Positions 62,038 through 64,000 of a stretch of DNA of 64,000 nucleotides are shown here, piece after piece (positions within the stretch are counted from its first letter, which is position 1; every line of letters begins with the position of its first letter). Source of the stretch: Phytophthora colocasiae. Taxonomy: Eukaryota > Oomycota > Peronosporomycetes > Peronosporales > Peronosporaceae. The notes under the pieces are model-generated. The model worked only from the letters and a program-made list of their open reading frames with translations, had not been told where the DNA came from and did no database searches. Position numbers and translations under genes: made by a program. The DNA lies in the NCBI GenBank assembly GCA_018806915.1, contig JAGKQI010000049.1:1-64000 (forward strand), in the 5' to 3' direction.

Positions 62038-64000
62038 ATGTCCCGCACACCATTCACTCTTTGGAAAGATCTGAGTCTGAGGATGGAGTCGCCATCGCGC
62101 TCTCACCGCGAGTCCATGGTGGTGAGTGCTGAGGAACTTCTGCATCCACTGGAAGCGCGTGTATCATTTGTCGCAGGAGCTCACTCGGACAGACCCGGGC
62201 GTTCCTGCACTCTCAGACGACGAGGTCATCACGAAGCTCAACATGTGCGTGCGGAATGAATGTCAGTGCGGAATCGGACTTAACGCGTAAATATGCCATA
62301 ATGCTGTGTATATGCTTCATTTTACAGGATTGCCGAGACATTGGAAGAAGTGGAAACTAATTTCCGAAAGGAGCGATCGTCTCCTTATCGACGTGACGGT
62401 GAGGTTGAAGTGTGGGTTGATATTTTGTTTTTGTTTAGACTGATGTGGGTCTTTTGGGTTTTATTACTATTTGCAGGACATTTGATTGGCAATTTGCTGC
62501 AAGTACTGGAACAGAATGATGATTTTTATTCCATGGTACGGTTGAGGTTTGCTTTGCGTAGGAAACTTGACTCACTTGTGTGTTGCAAAGCTGGAAGGGA
62601 AACTATCAGATCTGAGTATAAACCGCGTCAAGGCAGCAACCTGTCGGTTGTTATTAGCTACAGTCCCTGTTAACAGCCGAGCAATTGTCCGAGTGATGGA
62701 TGATGATGATGAAATGCTTGAACGTGTGTGTGGGTTTGCTACCGTCGCGGATCCAGGATTGAGGTGTTACGCTACGGGCCTTTTGTCTGTGGGACTGCGA
62801 GATCGTTCAGGTTGCAGATGCAGTGGTGAATAATGACACGCCGGTGAAGTTGCTGAAGCGGGCGAGGATGTTTGCTTCTAAGTTGGAGAAGGAACGACAG
62901 CAGGCAGTCAAGTACATTCAGGATCATCTTCGGCTTACTACTTCTCGTCATAAAAAGACAGCAAACAGTGGAGGCACTGGACTGACGAAATCGACAACAC
63001 CCTCAACGATCGTTGAAGCGTAAATATTCGGATATTGGAAACCGAGCACCAAGTCATGGAAACGAACACAGCGAGAATGCAGAGGCTGATGCAGGTATGG
63101 AAGCTGAAGAGGAGCCACCTGCTACGGTTCCAAATCAGCCATCGCTCCCTATCACAGGAAATGAAGAAGATGGTGTAGGAAATTATGGAGAAGATGGAGC
63201 CATCATGATGCCGAGTCCTGAACTTCACGAAGAGGATTTCAAACGGCTGGTGATGTTGGAGCTGTTGTATACTCTGGACTGCCTTGGATCTATGGGAGAA
63301 TATTTGGAGATTTTTGCTCCAGCGCTGAAAGAAGACATCGTCGGGACGATTATTACATTCTTGCACAGCAAGAATCCCGCTGTGATATCGCATACGATGA
63401 CACTAACATCGCATTTTCTCGCGCACAAGAAGTTTGCGTTCTCTTTGGTTGAAACTGGGGGTGTAGATCTCCTGTTCACAGTATTTAATCTCCAGCAAGC
63501 TGCTGGTCAGGTGGGTCTACTGGATCGCAGTTTGTCGATGTGTTTGCATGGATTCGCTTCGTCCTCAGCTGTTATCGAACGTCTTGTTGTCATGAACCCT
63601 GATAACATGCTGTCTGCCGCATTTACTTTACTTTCAAGCCCCAACGATCGAGCAAGACAAAACGCAGTGGTATTTTTCAGCTTAACGCTGAGTTTTAAGG
63701 TGATTCTCGACTACTTCGAAAAGCACAATGGGCTTTACACCGTGTTGAATATTATCAGGGTGGGCAACCGTCCAAAATCTGCAGCTCAAAGGCAGCTTGC
63801 TCAAGATGCATGTTTGTGCTTGCGTCAATATGTACGTATGCACATGGCTCTAGTGACCCATAGACTTCGAAGAAAGCTGGCCCAGCTTAATCACCCGTCG
63901 AATCGGCAGTCTAGCACAACGCCAGTGTTAACGGCGGCAACGGCTGCGTCTCGTATCCCTGCTCGGGTTCCAAAAATCACGTGGTCAAAACCAATCGATC
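62038..64000 (+). CDS. DCAF1: DCAF1/VprBP-like protein, N-terminal part (runs off window)
   Basis: DCAF1 is a substrate receptor of CUL4-DDB1 ubiquitin ligases. A start at 62038 (MSRTPFTLWKDL) or 62083 is likely. Exons appear to join KLN-M-IAETLEEVETNF over an intron (GTGCGT near 62244 to ttttacag near 62328). The next introns are at about 62399-62477 (GTGAGG to ttgcag) and 62536-62590. LSINRVKAATCRLLLATVP and LRCYATGLLSVGLRD match the family's 'YxTGLL' block. A long open stretch after 63030 has an acidic linker. The ARM-like part includes RLVMLELLYTLDCLGSMGEY, DRARQNAVVFFSLTLSF and DACLCLRQYVRMHM, characteristic of DCAF1. Single-base frame problems appear near 62195, 62800 and 63000. In a conserved gene these suggest base errors or missed splice sites. 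The LisH and WD repeats would lie to the right. Confidence 0.72.

Noticed and set aside
1..64000. RXLR or Crinkler effector genes, expected in oomycete repeat-rich DNA
   Set aside because: No signal peptide followed by RXLR/dEER or LFLAK-type motifs was seen; the only clear signal peptides belong to the S33 copies.
1..64000. tRNA, rRNA and CRISPR arrays
   Set aside because: No tRNA-like A/B boxes with cloverleaf pairing, no rRNA core sequence and no regularly spaced repeats were recognised.

Overview
The window reads as gene-sparse, repeat-rich oomycete nuclear DNA, most like Phytophthora. The reasons are short GTACGT-type introns, a perfect oomycete initiator match (TCATTTCT) in front of two intact genes, oomycete-style MULE, Crypton-type recombinase and Tc1/mariner-like elements, and compact conserved genes set among wrecked transposons. 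I cannot name the species. All calls come from reading motifs by eye; no database was searched.

Layout. 1-2.2 kb: decayed Ty1/Copia pol and its probable 3' LTR. 2.2-6.3 kb: broken members of a recurring gene family, here called the 'ERIL family' after its N-terminal LYERIL motif. It is a coiled-coil/acidic protein family I do not otherwise recognise. 6.3-10.9 kb: a MULE transposon whose gene encodes a SWIM-finger transposase and an Ulp1/C48 protease. 10.9-16.5 kb: two tandem ERIL pseudogenes. 16.6-19 kb: poorly readable, possibly Copia remnants. 19.1-20.2 kb: broken palmitoyl-protein thioesterase gene. 20.3-22.2 kb: a largely open ERIL-family gene. 22.98-27.77 kb: a TIR-bounded, TA-flanked element holding a pogo-type DDE transposase and a Crypton-type tyrosine recombinase. 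27.8-30.2 kb: broken copy of a secreted S33-type hydrolase. 30.6-37.3 kb: young LTR retroelement with Gag and protease but no reverse transcriptase, inserted in an ERIL copy. 37.8-45.1 kb: the conserved core, with a METTL18-like histidine methyltransferase, a large EF-hand protein, a phospholipid scramblase and an intact three-exon ERIL gene. 45.2-46.0 kb: another ERIL copy, interrupted by a Gypsy pol element (46.0-54.46 kb). 54.8-56.6 kb: intact S33-type hydrolase. 57.5-58.0 kb: possible solo LTR. 58.1-60.75 kb: two-gene Tc1/IS630-like transposon. 60.8-61.2 kb: MITE-like element. 61.3-61.7 kb: S33 and ERIL debris. 62.0-64.0 kb: 5' part of a DCAF1/VprBP-like gene running off the edge.

Architecture. 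Once the transposons are subtracted, the segment 27.78-37.77 kb is an inverted copy of 45.17-56.96 kb. Each arm runs outward from the core as promoter, ERIL gene, then convergent S33 hydrolase. The arms flank a 7.4-kb core of conserved genes, and each was hit by a different LTR element. The left arm's outer flank was also split by the pogo/recombinase element. The first gene at each end of the core (METTL18-like and the intact ERIL gene) starts just inside an arm edge and uses the same duplicated promoter sequence.

Caution. The two LTRs of the Gag-protease element and the two S33 copies differ largely by single-base homopolymer indels. Conserved genes such as the DCAF1-like one also show one-base frame breaks. 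Some 'pseudogene' calls may therefore reflect base-calling errors.
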